DNA of 50,856 nt from Gonium pectorale (taxonomy: Eukaryota > Chlorophyta > Chlorophyceae > Chlamydomonadales > Volvocaceae). Positions within the stretch are counted from its first letter, which is position 1. The number at the start of each line of letters is the position of its first letter. Both the position numbers and the translations under genes were made by a program. The notes beneath the pieces were generated by a model that had not been told where the DNA came from, ran no database searches, and worked only from the letters and a program-made list of their open reading frames with translations. The stretch lies in NCBI GenBank assembly GCA_001584585.1, contig LSYV01000015.1:463820-514675 (forward strand). Reading direction: 5' to 3'. Positions 35,401-47,800 of the stretch are shown piece after piece.

Positions 35401-36703
35401 GATTAACAACGGCCAGCGGTCCAAGGCCAGCGACGTATGGGCCTTCGGTAAGGCAATGCGTCGCGCGGCTTCGGAGGGTGCTTTGCCCGTATTGAGAGGC
35501 CGATGTTGGTTGTGAGTTGTGAATAATGCAGTCGATGTGCCCGTAGCCATATCGCCCTGGCCTGCCGTCTCCCATACAATACACGACACTATTGTTCACT
35601 GCTGCCCTTCGTCCCAAGCCCTCTATTCCTTCGCTTGCTCCCATATCGTCTTCGTCTTCCCGCAGGGGTGTTGCTGTGGCAGCTGGTGACTGGCAAGCGG
35701 CCCTACGAGGGCCTTCTGCATATCCAGGTGGGACCCGCTGGGCGCGCGCAACCCCGACCGTCGGTTGGCTTGAAGCCGGGGCCGTAGCGACTGAAGCTGC
35801 AGTTATGACTTGCAGCTGATGTAGAGCAACTGGATGAACAACCAGCTACCGTACCGTGCGGCATTCCACTTGCGTGCGCATCGCCGTGCCTCCCGAGCCC
35901 AGGCGCGCAATGCCCACTCTCCACGCTGCCAAAGAGGCACCGCGAGACCAGCCTCCGCTGCGGGGCTTTCGACCTCCTGGGCCGCCACAACGCTTCGCAC
36001 ATGGTGTCTGTCCCTCCACCTGTCAGATAATGGCTGCTGTCTGCTCCGGGGAGCAACTGCTCACCTGGCCGCCCGCGGTCCACCCGCTGCTGCTCGAGCT
36101 GGGGCGCGCCTGCCTGTCGTTCAAGCCGCAGGATAGGCCCACCTTCGCCCAGGTGCGCTGCGCTGCCGGGCGCACACGGCTTCGCCCATGGGCATGTCTG
36201 CCTCAGCATCGGGGTGACACTCGCGCCATCCCTCCTTGGGGGTGAGGAGCACGGAAGGGCGCTGGCTGGCCTGCGCAAGGGGCGCTCCTGAGCAGCTCAT
36301 ACTGGTCGTCGTACGTTGGGTGCGAAAGCTCGCGGTGACGCCGTCAAGTGTCACGGCCGCATCCAGAACGGCCGCAGCGAGTGACGCACATGCCGCACCA
36401 TGGTTTGTGCGTGTGCTGATGCGTGTGCCTTTGTATGCTTGGCAATGGGACACCCGCCACTGCCAACGGTAGTGTGCTTTGGCCGGGCGACGCAGCAACA
36501 CACCAGTATCCCGGACCCAATGCCCACCCTCCTTTCTTGGTACCTATGCATGCCCCATTGTATGGCCCGTCGTGCTTAGCGGATCTGAGACAGCCATTTC
36601 GCATGTGGATGGTTGGAGCAGGTCTGCACCACCTTGCGTTCCCTTTTGCTCCACGTAGATTGTGCGACTGCTTCAATCGCTGGAGGTGCAGATGCGGGCC
36701 TGA
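29446..36703 (+). CDS. TKL-like protein kinase with split catalytic domain (1667 aa)
   Basis: Nine in-phase exons: 29446-30745, 31036-31164, 31403-33948, 34267-34686, 34860-34911, 35124-35447, 35666-35727, 36027-36152, 36659-36703 (TGA). Residues 1-433 are low-complexity. Kinase subdomains in order: glycine loop IAQGAYGVVYRG (first Gly is Ala); lysine in CAVKLM (K487); alpha-C Glu in LTEVFLCKAL (E503); HPNIVQTFDCNVW; then about 800 Ala/Ser/Gly/Pro-rich residues; VLVMEECDRGSLQQLL; about 100 low-complexity residues; catalytic loop HGDLKPGNVLL (D1479, K1481, N1484; HGD replaces HRD); ISDFGLGR (D1503); a roughly 55-residue Gly-rich activation-loop expansion; GTVPYLAPEL; KASDVWAFGVLLWQLVTGKR; DRPTFAQ. 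All main catalytic residues are present, so activity is plausible; the substrate is unknown. No signal peptide or membrane segment is evident in this model, but volvocine relatives often have upstream exons, so the 5' end (ATG at 29446) is uncertain. Confidence 0.88.
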
Positions 36704-39700
36704 GGGCCTAACCACCTGGTAAGAGGGCAACCGCCGGCAGGCAGACTCGCGTCGGCGTAGCCTACGCCTGTGACCGATGAGTGAGTTATTGCAGGAGTGC
36801 ATGCGCATGTCGGCGGAGGACGAGGGGCGAGGGCGAAGGGGAGGGGGCAGATGTGAGTTTTCCCGTCATGCTGCAAATCGTTACATGCGGGTAAGTATGG
36901 CAAGAACTTGGGCATGGATTGCGCAGAGCGGGAGCGGGGGAGCGACGGCAGGATTGCATGGATGAAGTGACGGACGTTGGAACGGGAGGGACGTGCTCGC
37001 TCTTGCGCGCTATGGCAGCGTGGTTCGTGCTTCGTGCTGTCCCCGTCGGGCCGGCTTGTCTTATCAGCATAGCACTGGTTGCTGTCTGACGGCCTGGAAG
37101 CAGTTGCGGCGGACAGCCGTGACCAACGTTTTGAAGGGACGAAGGGTGGTGGCACAAGCGTTGTATTACGGCGCATGGAGCTGTCTTGCCACCGCTGTGT
37201 GGCTTGCTGCCAAGTATCTTTCGCACCGAGCCTAGTCAGTGAAGGCGCATGACTCTGTGTAGGTGCACTTTAGTGGTTAGGGTAATGCTCGGCATTCAAC
37301 TCGGTTGAAAGGGTGGCGCGTGCTACTCGGAAATCCGACCAACGTCCATAGTAACTTGGTAGGTGGCTCTCTGGCGAAACAGGGCAAGTGCTGTGCATGG
37401 AGGCTGTCGTGCATGGGTTGTGGCAGCCGATAAAGTTCTTCCTCATTACACCTGCGGCAGCGCTGGAATCAGCAGGTATCACTGAGTGTGTGCTTTGCAG
37501 GTTTGTTGAGCATGCATGCATGAACGCTGCCGTGGCCCCACATGAAATGAACGCGCAAGCGCACCCGCGGCGGGACACAGAACAGAACTGGGAAACGCGT
37601 GGTTTTATCTGAGCACATGGGGCCTTTTGCACGCCTGAGACTGGATGCTCCGGAGCGTCGGAGTTGGTGCAACATGCGGCGTGCATTCTGTCTCGCGGGT
37701 GATGGCTGGCGCTCCGTGGTGAGTGATGGCTTGCGGAGTGGAGTATTTAGTTTGTGGCCGCCCTAGCTGCATGTCTGGCATATTCTGCGTTCCTCCTAGT
37801 GCACGTGTGGTCCTCCTGACCGTTTTCAAATGAATGGGCGCGCATTGGCGGTTGTCGTAGAGCCCATGTGTGCGGCTCGGACTTCCTCCCTTACCGCCGC
37901 TGTACCGGTAGCCCGGACTTGTTTTTCTAGTCATTTGGTGGAGCCCTGCGCCTCTGGACATGTTGCAGACGGTGGTGTGGTTGCGGCGATTGGTGATTGG
38001 CAGGCCCAGCTGCGCGTATGCTTGATCCCAATTCATGTTCGTAGTACAGGGCGGGTCGCTGATGGTGTGCCTTCGACACGGTCTTAAGGAAAGGTCGTCA
38101 GGCAACTGAGCCTTGTTGACTTCATTCTTAAACGATTTCCACGCGCAGGAGGTACAGCGCAAATAGGGATTGTTACGTGGGGGATCTCGGGGAGGCCGGA
38201 GAATGCGGAGATGGGCGGACTCGGGCTCGGCGCGCTGTCGCCTCGCCATCGCTCGTTCATTGCTTACTGTAGTACTCATAAGTGTTTCTATCTCTGCGTT
38301 TGCGGAATTGCGGTGCGTTGGGAGTTGCCAGGGTGGCATGGGTGCGCAACGGCATGGCTGTGGAGCCACGTGTCTATCGCAGTGTGACGGGATGGGTGCC
38401 ACCTCGGAACCGTGCAGGCGGGAAAATTGAAGAACATGGCCCCGCCATTGTGTGAGGGTTTACTTACAACTGTTCGGTTCCTTGCCTTCGGCGTCGTAGG
38501 AGCTCACGAGCTGCGTGAGCTTCCATCGCACCGGGATGTGCTGAGCGCATCTTAGCGCATAGCATGTGTGTATGTAAGTGTTCCCGTTGTCAACCATGGA
38601 CTCCAAAAAGATCTGTTAAATGTTGTGCTGTCGGCCAGTCGGCGGCAGACTGGGCTCAGACGTTACCACCTAGCACAGGCTGGCCGCCCTAGTTACGGGA
38701 TAGGCGACTCGCACTATTGTGAGTGCCTTCCAGTCCAAAAGAAGGTTTCAATATTCAACTGATGGAGGTCAGAGCATGTGTCGGCTGGAACAACCCGGCT
38801 TACCGCGTACGGCTCTGTGAATAGTGTACCGACTGATGCATGTCTGCAAGCGTGTCGAGATAAACTAGACGGGGGCTGTCGGGAATGCAGAATTGCGTGT
38901 GGTCGTACATAGCCTTCTTAACACGGAAAGTTAGCCTTAATAACCACAGACAGAAAGTGGGCCAATGGTCTCAACCCTTATACAATGAAACACTTCCGAT
39001 AATTTCGAAACCAGTTTGACCCATGGGTCGGCAATGCGTGTGCTTTAACAGCCACGTCAAGGAGGCTGCAACACGCCCTAAGATTTGCACTACGTAAACA
39101 CTCAGGCCTATCACTGTTACTGTAAAGATAGAGTGCTCCGTGTGATAGTGCGTAGGGGAAAGGCCAGAGCAGGGGTCTCCTTGCGACGTTTTCTTACAGG
39201 TAATCAAACCTGTGCTACTGCAGGTGAATAAATATGGGCAATAGGCCGGCCACAGACATCATGAATATTCGTCGCACTAATGTAATGTGACACGATGGGT
39301 TGAGGGCGAAGAATCAATAAGGATTATGGCCAAAAAGCAATGCAATGGCTGGAAATACAGCCGAACTAGGTAGGTAAGAATCAATAAAGGCCGAAAAGCG
39401 TTGAGTCCTACTATGATCATGGTGCCGGCAAAATGTACTGCCATAAGCACAACTGCTGCAGCTCTCGTGACTGCCCTCCTGCCTTCTACAACCGCCAGTG
39501 CGCCTGGCAACCGCCTGCGATACACGAAGCACAAGCCATTGTGCGATTACTGATTATGACACCACCGGCACACCGCCACTTGTAGTGCACACGCGCACGT
39601 GCAACCCAGCGGACTCTGTTCATTTGACAGAGCACTGCCACGGTTCCCCGGCTATACGCGCGTCGAAGTGTGATATCAGCACACCGCTAAAGCAAACACC

Positions 39701-40197
39701 AACACGCGAAATGCACGAAATCTCTCGCATGCGAGATCTTCGGACTCCTCGGAGCAGTCGGCACACTCTTACTTTCCAGACACAAGTTGCTGGAATTTAG
39801 TCGTTGAGAAATTCGGAGATGCAGAAGCTGCATCGGCATGTGCATCTAGCACCACACAAACTCCTTTTGGTGCAAGAACTCGTATGTACACATGCCCCCT
39901 ATGGGGCCACTCCCCCTCAGACAAGTAGGCGTTGGGACTCTTGGCTCCCATGTGCCCACAAGCATAACTGTTGATTCGTGTTTGCGGCCTTCCTTTGCGC
40001 CTGAATGCAGGCGGTGCCGCGCATATTCGCACCACTGCTAAGCCACCCAATGCCAAGGTGCAGCGATGGCTGCAAGTCCCAGATGATTGCAAACCTCTTA
40101 CTGTCCTCAGTGCACTGATGGCAGCCGCAAAAGGATGCTGACGAACAGGATGTAGATGCCGCGGTAAGTGATGTCCAAGGGGATGATGATGCCAGGA
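36704..40197. other. Intergenic interval between kinase and M11 protease genes
   Basis: No coding region recognised. It should hold the 3' UTRs of the convergent kinase gene (plus) and proximal metalloprotease gene (minus). Candidate TGTAA polyadenylation signals are near 38572 (plus) and near 39194 (minus, about 1 kb after the protease stop). A 27-codon hydrophobic open frame just after the protease stop (40107-40197) is discussed in the findings. AATCAATAA-type AT-rich motifs lie at 39310-39380. Confidence 0.5.
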
Positions 40198-43100
40198 TCA
40201 GTTAGTACGAGCATCCACCGAAAGCCATCCGCGCAGGCGCCGAAACTGAGAGACCGGCCGAGGCTGCGGCCGTGCTGCCTGTGCCTCAGCAGTGCTGGCG
40301 GCAGCCGCAGCCGTCACCGCCGCTACGTGGGCCGCTGACTCAGCCGCAGTAGCAGTCCGTGGCGAGGCCACGGCAGCAAGGGGCACCGTGCCGCACTCCT
40401 CCGGCGATGTGTCGAAGCGGCATATCTGCACCGTTGCCAGCATATCGTCCACGTATGCGCTGAGTCGGGGCGTCGCCACAGCCGTCACGACCAGCTTCCA
40501 GGGGTACATGGCACTGCCCGCCTGCGCAGCCGGCGGCCACTGCTCTCCCTCAGTGATGTTGCCGACCAGGAGGGTGTAGTTGCGCGAAGCGAGGCTGAGG
40601 TCGCCCGTGTACGAGTGGATCTGCGGGCAGGGAGAGAAAGCACCAATGACCAGGGAGTCAGCGACGGGCCTCGAGTTGCGCACTGCAGGGTAGCAGAGCA
40701 TTTCAACCTGGCTGTAAGGCGCTTGCAGAAAGCTGTTGGCCTGAATGTACGCGCCTCGACTCCCCTCCCCGCCTTACGTGCACTTTTCCGTCGAGCGCCT
40801 TGGGCATGCCCGCTTCCGCCTGCTGCGCCATCTTGTAGCTGAGGTAGAGGTACCCCTTGCGCAGCGTGGGGTCGGACATCCAGGACACGGCCACGGCCAC
40901 AAAGTTTGTGTCGGTGATGTAAGTGGGCGGCAGGCGCACTGTTAGCCAGGAGCCTGGGGTTGGGTTGCCAGGGGCCGAGGAGCGAGGCATTGTGGGTAAT
41001 TGAAAACAAGTTGGTTAACGGGGGTATACGCCCCGACGCGCTACGCATGCACTGATGCCGCAACAGGCTCCGTGACACGGGACGCACAAGTTCGACCCAT
41101 GGCCACCCGCACCTGGCGTCAGGTCTGCAGCCGTGAGGTTGGCAATGGCCTGCGACAGCCCCAGCGCGGCGCTCTGTGGTGCATTGAAGCAAACCGGTGC
41201 GGGCCCGTTGCCCAGCAGGGACGCCGTGTCTCCGTAGGGCGACAGGTCGGGCCAGCTCCACGAGTGCGAGAGGCCCATGTTGTGGCCCATCTGTTCCGAG
41301 GAGAGGACAATGCGGGTAGGGTGCGAAGTTCTTTTGCGGGTAACGGGAAAGCATGTGACGTGGCAAGAGCCTCATACGCGGCTGAAGGCCAGGCAAGCGA
41401 CAATCTCCGTTGCTCAAACAGCGGCGCATATGTTGGCATCGCACGCACACTGCGGTGTTCAGGACGGTGGACAGCAGCTCATCGTACCTCGTGCATCAGG
41501 CTGCGCGGGCTGGTCTCCCCGAACGACCACACGTAGCACTTGCCAAACCAGGCGCAGTTCTGGTGGGGTTTGAGGATGGCAGGCGGGGCGAACCGTAAGG
41601 CTCATGTCATTAACCCTAGAGAGGGAGGTTGAAACAGTGCTGTCCCAGCGAGGCACCATTCCCGGCAGAGAACTGCCTGATGGCGACATGGTCCGATTGC
41701 GCAGTCTTAAACCCATGACTCACCTGCGTAGCCAGGGCGGCAACGTCCGGATTGCAGTCGGCGGTGTGGGTGGGCATGATTAGGAAGCGGTGCACAAAGT
41801 CGTTGGGCTCGATGTCGGTGTTCTGCGTGTTGAGGGGCATTGAGACGGAGTGAGGGGATAAGTGGTTGTGCCTGACACGGACACACGAGCATGGTGCTCG
41901 AACACTTGCAGCCAGTGCAGGCCAGACCACTCAAGCAGACTGCACAGGTACGAATTTCATTACTGACAATTGCCACGTCTGGAAACGCTCCTCTCCGCTC
42001 ACCTCGCGGACAAAATCCTCCGCGGCGGCCGCCCATCCCATCCGATCCACGTCCCGGCAGGTGTCAGCGGACCAGTCGCCGAGGGGCCCTGTGCCGTTGC
42101 AAGGAATAACGACTTGAATGGGTACGATGACATTGTCCGCCTGGAGGAACCTCCACTTGCCGTACGAGCACTGCGTTGCGAGCTGCTCAAAGGTGGGCTC
42201 TTCCGAAGGCGCTGATGCTTGGCCTGCATTGAACCACCGCTGCCGCATGAACTGCACATGGCAAGGGGAGTTCGAGGGGTTCAGCCGGGCTCACATGCAG
42301 GAGGAGCTGGGAAGCAGGGGGACACCTCCTCCTGTCGCTTCTGGCTCACTCCGCTGTACCGTCGCTGCCCGTGCCCGGCTCACCCACCAACCTCTCTCAC
42401 CTGAGGGCTAACATGGGGCTCCTTGCCGCACATGCTGACCACCATGACCAGGGTTGTGATGCGCTTGGCCCCCGAATTGGTATTCCAGGTGGGCTTGGGG
42501 TTGCCTCCAAGCTGGTCAGAGCGAGGGAAAATGATGGTGCGGCGGTGCCGAGGCTGCTGTAGTACTGCACGCGTGATCGCAGGTGGCGCTAGTACCGCTG
42601 GCAACAAACGCGCAGACTGCTCCTGTAGGGTAGCACTGCCCGCCGCCAGGTCTTGCGGGCGGGAGTCGGAACCTGGAGCTGCGCCATCCAGTGGCGCGTT
42701 AACACTGGTTGCGGCCATGTCCGCGAGCGACAGCAGCTGTGCGTCCTGAAGCGAATCCACGAATTGAAGTGACTTGTAGCGCAGCTGGCGGCTGCCGGGA
42801 AAGCAGGTCCCTTGCACTGCAACCACGCTCCCTGTTGATGGGCATTTGACAGAAGGTGGCAGTGTCGCGGGGCTTGCACATGGGTGTGTTGGGTGGAGTG
42901 GGTTGCGGTTGGTTAAAGGCCACTAGTTGGGCGGGAAGTGCCGGCCCGTAGTGGCCGCAGAGCATCACGGTGGTTGCGCTGGTACTGCTCACCGTGCGGG
43001 ATGTCCGCCTGTACGGTGACGCTATCCGCTACTAGGCGGAGGGATGGCAAGCGGTTGGCCCCGAGCAGCCATGGCTGTGGCCCAGTACTCGGCACAAATA

Positions 43101-43336
43101 CTGCGACAGGACCTGCAGGCACAGACATGGTTGGTCGCGTTTGCCAGCCGTTGGCCGGGAATTCCGAAGAGCGGCCAGAGATGGCGCCAAAAATGAATCG
43201 GTAACGGCAGCACCAACTCACCCTCCATCGAGCATGAATGCGACGCGTCTAATTGATTCTCGAGGTTCATGTAACGTTTCCTGGCAGCTGCCACCAGCGC
43301 GACGCGCAAGAGAAGAATCGGCAGTAGCCTCGCCAT
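40198..43336 (-). CDS. Gametolysin-type metalloprotease, peptidase family M11, proximal copy (620 aa)
   Basis: Secreted zinc (or copper) metalloprotease of the gametolysin/VMP family that degrades algal cell-wall or matrix glycoproteins, as known from Chlamydomonas mating and Volvox matrix remodelling. Nine exons chain in phase: 43222-43336, 42993-43112, 42401-42831, 42003-42251, 41724-41822, 41488-41559, 41113-41290, 40778-40953, 40198-40620. A hydrophobic N terminus (MARLLPILLLRVALVAAARK) is a signal peptide or anchor. The N-terminal domain contains GPVAVFVPSTGPQPWLLGAN and GTCFPGSRQLRYKSLQF. The catalytic domain has NCAWFGKCYVWSFGETSPRS and the full zinc motif HEMGHNMGLSH (H361, E362, H365, H371), with an intron exactly between HE and MGH. 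The length is close to that of Chlamydomonas gametolysin. It ends in an Ala-rich tail and RRLRGW, without the Cys-rich module seen in the neighbouring paralogue. Start: the ATG that gives the signal peptide. Confidence 0.93.
40458..40671. repeat. 214-bp block identical to 45722-45935 (copy A)
   Basis: By direct reading I find no difference between this block and the one in the distal paralogue. It covers the start of exon 9 (codons IHSYTGDLSLASRNYTLLVG and following) and about 50 bp of the preceding intron. Identity stops abruptly on both sides. Confidence 0.9.
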
Positions 43337-44863
43337 CAGCGTCGCGCGGGGTCGCTGCGAACAAGCTGCAGTTTGTACGTGCGAGCTATTTGTTCAATGG
43401 CATTACGCAGAACTCATATATCCGTGTGGAGGACGAGGCGGGACCGCGCAGCTGTCCAGTGGCTGTCTGTCACCCTGAGCAACAGCTCAGCGTACGCACA
43501 CGTCTATGGCATATTCAATATAAAAAGCACAAGCAGTGCACGAATCCTTGTGCCCCGCTTTGCCCTGGATTCAAAGCAAACCGAATACAAGCGGTGGAAC
43601 CAGCCACGTTTGAAATATTGGGAACTGCCACGATGGCAGCCCTATATGTTGGTGCAAAGATTAACATAATGAGTGATATGGAGGCCCTAGATTGCAAGGT
43701 AGCCGAGATGTTTGTCTCGGTATGATGGGCATTGGTACGTGGTAAACGTCATCAGACGGGAGTATTCGACATTTAGATTTAATGATGCATCCAAGTAAAG
43801 GAAACAGTGCAGCTGCGCTTATGCTGTCCCAGTGAAACCCACACACGAACGCTAAGGCGATCTGTTACAATTTTACAGTCGCACGCTATCATGTCTGATG
43901 AGGAACCGCATGTAGGCATGTTCCACCAGAGAAGCCCGCATTGATAGGCCACAGAAGGAAGGAGATGCAGTAGGAAACATTGCCCCAATCAAGCAATAGG
44001 TCGGCCAGTTCATAGGAATAAAGTAGCTGGAATCGCAGCCCTGTGTAAGAATCAATAATGGCCGAATGCTAGCGACGCTAAGAATGCCTGCAAGACAATG
44101 GACATTAACCTACACACCCGCATGCCCGTGCCCTTATATCCCATCGCCGGAGCGAATCAAGTAATGCCACACTGCATCACGCGCCTCCGACACAGCCAGG
44201 CAAACTTTAGCACAGCCTATACAGCTACATGCCCCACTGCTACACCAAATGCATACTGGTTAAACTGGCCCAGGTTGCCGCATACCTTTTAGTGATAACG
44301 AACAAAAAAGGTGCTGGCAGCTGGAACGCGGCCAACTCAGCACCTACTTCTTTGCAATCCGCACACCACACTGCCCGCACGTTTTATCAATATGCTTATG
44401 TACTCTGGCGCAACTCGTACAGCGATTATAACTTTAGCAGCTCTAGTCTGTGGAAATTCTCAACACCTCAGCGGCCCGTCCAAGCGTCAGCATGTCACCG
44501 CGTGAGTGACACTAAACGTGTGAGTGTCAACCATCCCCGCATTGCGCAATGGCGTGTCCCAACTCTTAATGGCGCCTGTAGCACAAACGATCGTGTTTCT
44601 CTCTTTACGGCGCCCACATCGTGGGCCCTACATGGGTCTTGTCCCAGACGCACGCACATTAATGCGGGCATGTGTATTCAACAAAACAACCTAAGCGCAT
44701 TGGCGCCGAATCAATAACGCGTCAGAGACTCGACGCGAGCGCGCGGAGGAAGCCAAGATGAGTGCATCTTGCGCCCTGCAAGCCTGTCTGCAGGCCGAGC
44801 CGCACGTGGCATGAGTGCCGAGAAAGCACGGAGGGCAACGCCACACATTGCCAACCGGCCTAG
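43337..44863. other. Intergenic interval between tandem M11 genes
   Basis: No coding region seen. Upstream of the proximal gene it should carry that gene's promoter. Two TGTAA motifs on the minus strand near 43864-43877, about 1 kb after the distal gene's stop, could be its polyadenylation signal; the proximal gene has a similar spacing (about 1 kb, near 39194). AATCAATAATGGCC at about 44050 resembles AATCAATAA...GGCC motifs near 39310-39390. Confidence 0.45.
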
Positions 44864-47800
44864 CTACAGAAGCCGCCACCCGCGCAGTCGCCGCCCCAAG
44901 GCAAACTGCGAGGCCGCGGGACGCACCCGGCACACGCCCGAGGCGCCGGCGGATGGGAGCAGGGAGACCGCAGGTGCACCGCAGGCCGTCAGTCCGCATC
45001 CGTCTCCGTCCTCGCCACCGCCGCAGCAGTACCAACGCGGGCCGAGGCTAGCATCCTGCTCGTGTGCCTCGAACATGATGTGGCCGTTGTCATCCAAGGG
45101 GAAGGGCAACACATCGCCGCCGCCATCAGAGCGCACACGGGCGCAGTCGGATGGGCAGGTGGTGCAGCTCTCACCCGCCCAGGCGTCGCACAACCCGTCG
45201 CCGCAGACCGCCACCGTCTTTTCATCGCCGGTGCAGTCTTGAGGGCAGCTGCTGGCGTCCTCGCCTGCGGATTGGTCGGGCGGGCGAGCGAGCGACTTAG
45301 ACCAGCACAGTGCCGAGACCAGCACCGTGCCGATCGGATGGTACAGGATACGGTAGGTGTAGAAGTTCTGGCCATTTTCGTGGCCCTGCAGTGTTCAGCC
45401 ATGCGACCGTTTGGGGTGGGACCGCGGACTACAAAAGCCCAGTTACGAGGACGCACCACGCCAACAGCCGTGGTACACACTGACGAGCAATCGCACCTGG
45501 GCTGCATAGGCCATCACCACAAGAGTCAGCCTCAAGGCCCAACGATAGAGCGGTAGCCCCAACACCCGCGGTAACCACGGCAGAACGGGTGGTCGCCACT
45601 GTGACGTCATTCCTCATGGAGGCTTCTGAGGAGCCGGAAAGGAGGGGCGCCGTGCCGCACTCGCTCGGAGCCTTGTCGAAGCGGCAAATCTGGACGGTGG
45701 CCAGCATGTCCGACATCTTGTCGCTGAGTCGGGGCGTCGCCACAGCCGTCACGACCAGCTTCCAGGGGTACATGGCACTGCCCGCCTGCGCAGCCGGCGG
45801 CCACTGCTCTCCCTCAGTGATGTTGCCGACCAGGAGGGTGTAGTTGCGCGAAGCGAGGCTGAGGTCGCCCGTGTACGAGTGGATCTGCGGGCAGGGAGAG
45901 AAAGCACCAATGACCAGGGAGTCAGCGACGGGCCTTGGGTTGTGCTCTGAACAGCGCCCTGCATTCTAGCTGCGAGTTACCGACTGTTGCGTCCTATGCT
46001 GCACACTCCCCTCCCCGCCTTACGTGCACTTTGTTATTCAAGGTCCAGGGCATGCCCGCTTCCGCCTGCTGCGCCATCTTGTAGCTGAGGTAGAGGTACC
46101 CCTTGCGCAGCGTGGGGTCGGACATCCAGGACATGGCCACGGCCACAAAATTGGTGTCGGTGGTGTAGGTGGGCGGCAGGCGCACCGTCAACCAGGAGCC
46201 TGGGGTGGGGTAATCGGGGGCGGGGGCAGGTGGCAGCCGCACTCGGCAGGATGCATCAATGCGCATTCAAGTCAATCAATAGTGCAGCGACCTGGCTGGA
46301 TACATGGTATGTCGTCCACAACTCATGTTCCTGAGTTCCCTGCTGGATGTATTGACCAGGCCAGCGCACCTGGTGGCAGGTTGGCGGCCGTGAGGTTGGA
46401 GATGGCTGTGGACAGCCCCAACGCCGCGCTCTGCGCTGCGTTCCAGCATACAGGCGACGGGCCCAGGCCCATCAGAGCCGCCGTGTCGCCGTACTGCCAC
46501 AGGTCAGGCCAGCTCCAGGAATGGAAAAGACCCATATTGTGTCCCATCTACAATCCGCAACAGCAATGATGGGTGTCTTGGCAAAGGCCTGATAGAAGTG
46601 CTACGGAGTCAGCCGTCCACAGGGTGAGGCCCCGTAACGCAATGTCTTCCTGCTGAAGCCACTAGAACATGGCCTCTAGTGAACATGGGGCGCCTCTAGT
46701 GAGCTAAGCATGCGCACGCGGCTACACCGTTTGCATTCAAACCACGTCTACGCCGGGAGGCGGCATGCGCCGGCTATGGCGGTGTGCGGCACACATAGCG
46801 GGGGTTAGGTCAACATGCTGGATGAGTGGGCGCTTGGCCGCAGCGGGTCATCATACCTCGTGAATCAGACTCCTGGGGCTGGTCTCTCCAAATGACCACA
46901 CGTAGCACTTGCCATACCAGGCACAATTCTGGGGGTGGGGAGAGCCAGAGCAAGCCGGGCAGGGTTATCGATGTATTCCGAAGACCGTCCGCTGCAAGGC
47001 AGCAATGCCCTCCTCGCATGGCCATACCCGCTGGCGCATGAGACTTGGCGCCGGGGTTGCGCCCGCGTCACGGCTATGACGCTTCACAGCACCGACAAGC
47101 GCCCTGCATCGCCCTCGACGGCTCCCAGCCCGACCTGCATCGCCAGGGCGGCTATAGCTGGGTTGCAGTTGGCCGTCTGGGTTGGCAGGAGGAGGAAGCG
47201 GTGCACGAAGTCGTCGGGGTTGATGTCGGTGTTCTGCGACCAGCGGTGGAGACGGCGGAACACCGATGACATTGTCAGCAGGGAGAAGACAGAAGAGAGA
47301 GGGGTGGGAGCATGTTCTGCATGCGCAGTGTCGACCTAGGGCGAGCTGAATGCCAAAACATAGGCAAGCCGCCGGGACACAGCCAAGTTGGGACCAGAAA
47401 GGGTAACAGGCTTTGCTCCACACTCCAGTTTCCGTGGTTCCTGGCAGGGATGAGGCGCACAGGGCTGGAAGGGCATCCGCCATACCCGCGCCTAGGTGAA
47501 GGCAGGTAGGGGCCCAAGAGGGCATGGTGCCCGGTGCGGTGCGGTGCGCGGCCTACAGGCCAGGCCGTGTCCACGCACCTTGCGCACCCAGTCATCAGCC
47601 GCGGCCGCCCAGCCCAGTCGGTCCACGTCGCGGCAGGTGCTGGCGGACCAGGCGCCCAGCGGCCCGGTGGTGCTGTTGCACGGGATTGAAACGTTGACCG
47701 GCACGATGATGTTGTCGGCCGGGGAGAACTGCCACTTGCCGTACGAGCATTGCGTGGCGAGACGCTCGAACGTGGCGCTGCCGTCCCCGGCGTCGGCATT

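Noticed and set aside
39725..39745. Short palindrome around CTCGCATGCGAG
   Set aside because: Twelve-bp palindrome in non-coding DNA with no gene start nearby; expected by chance at this frequency.
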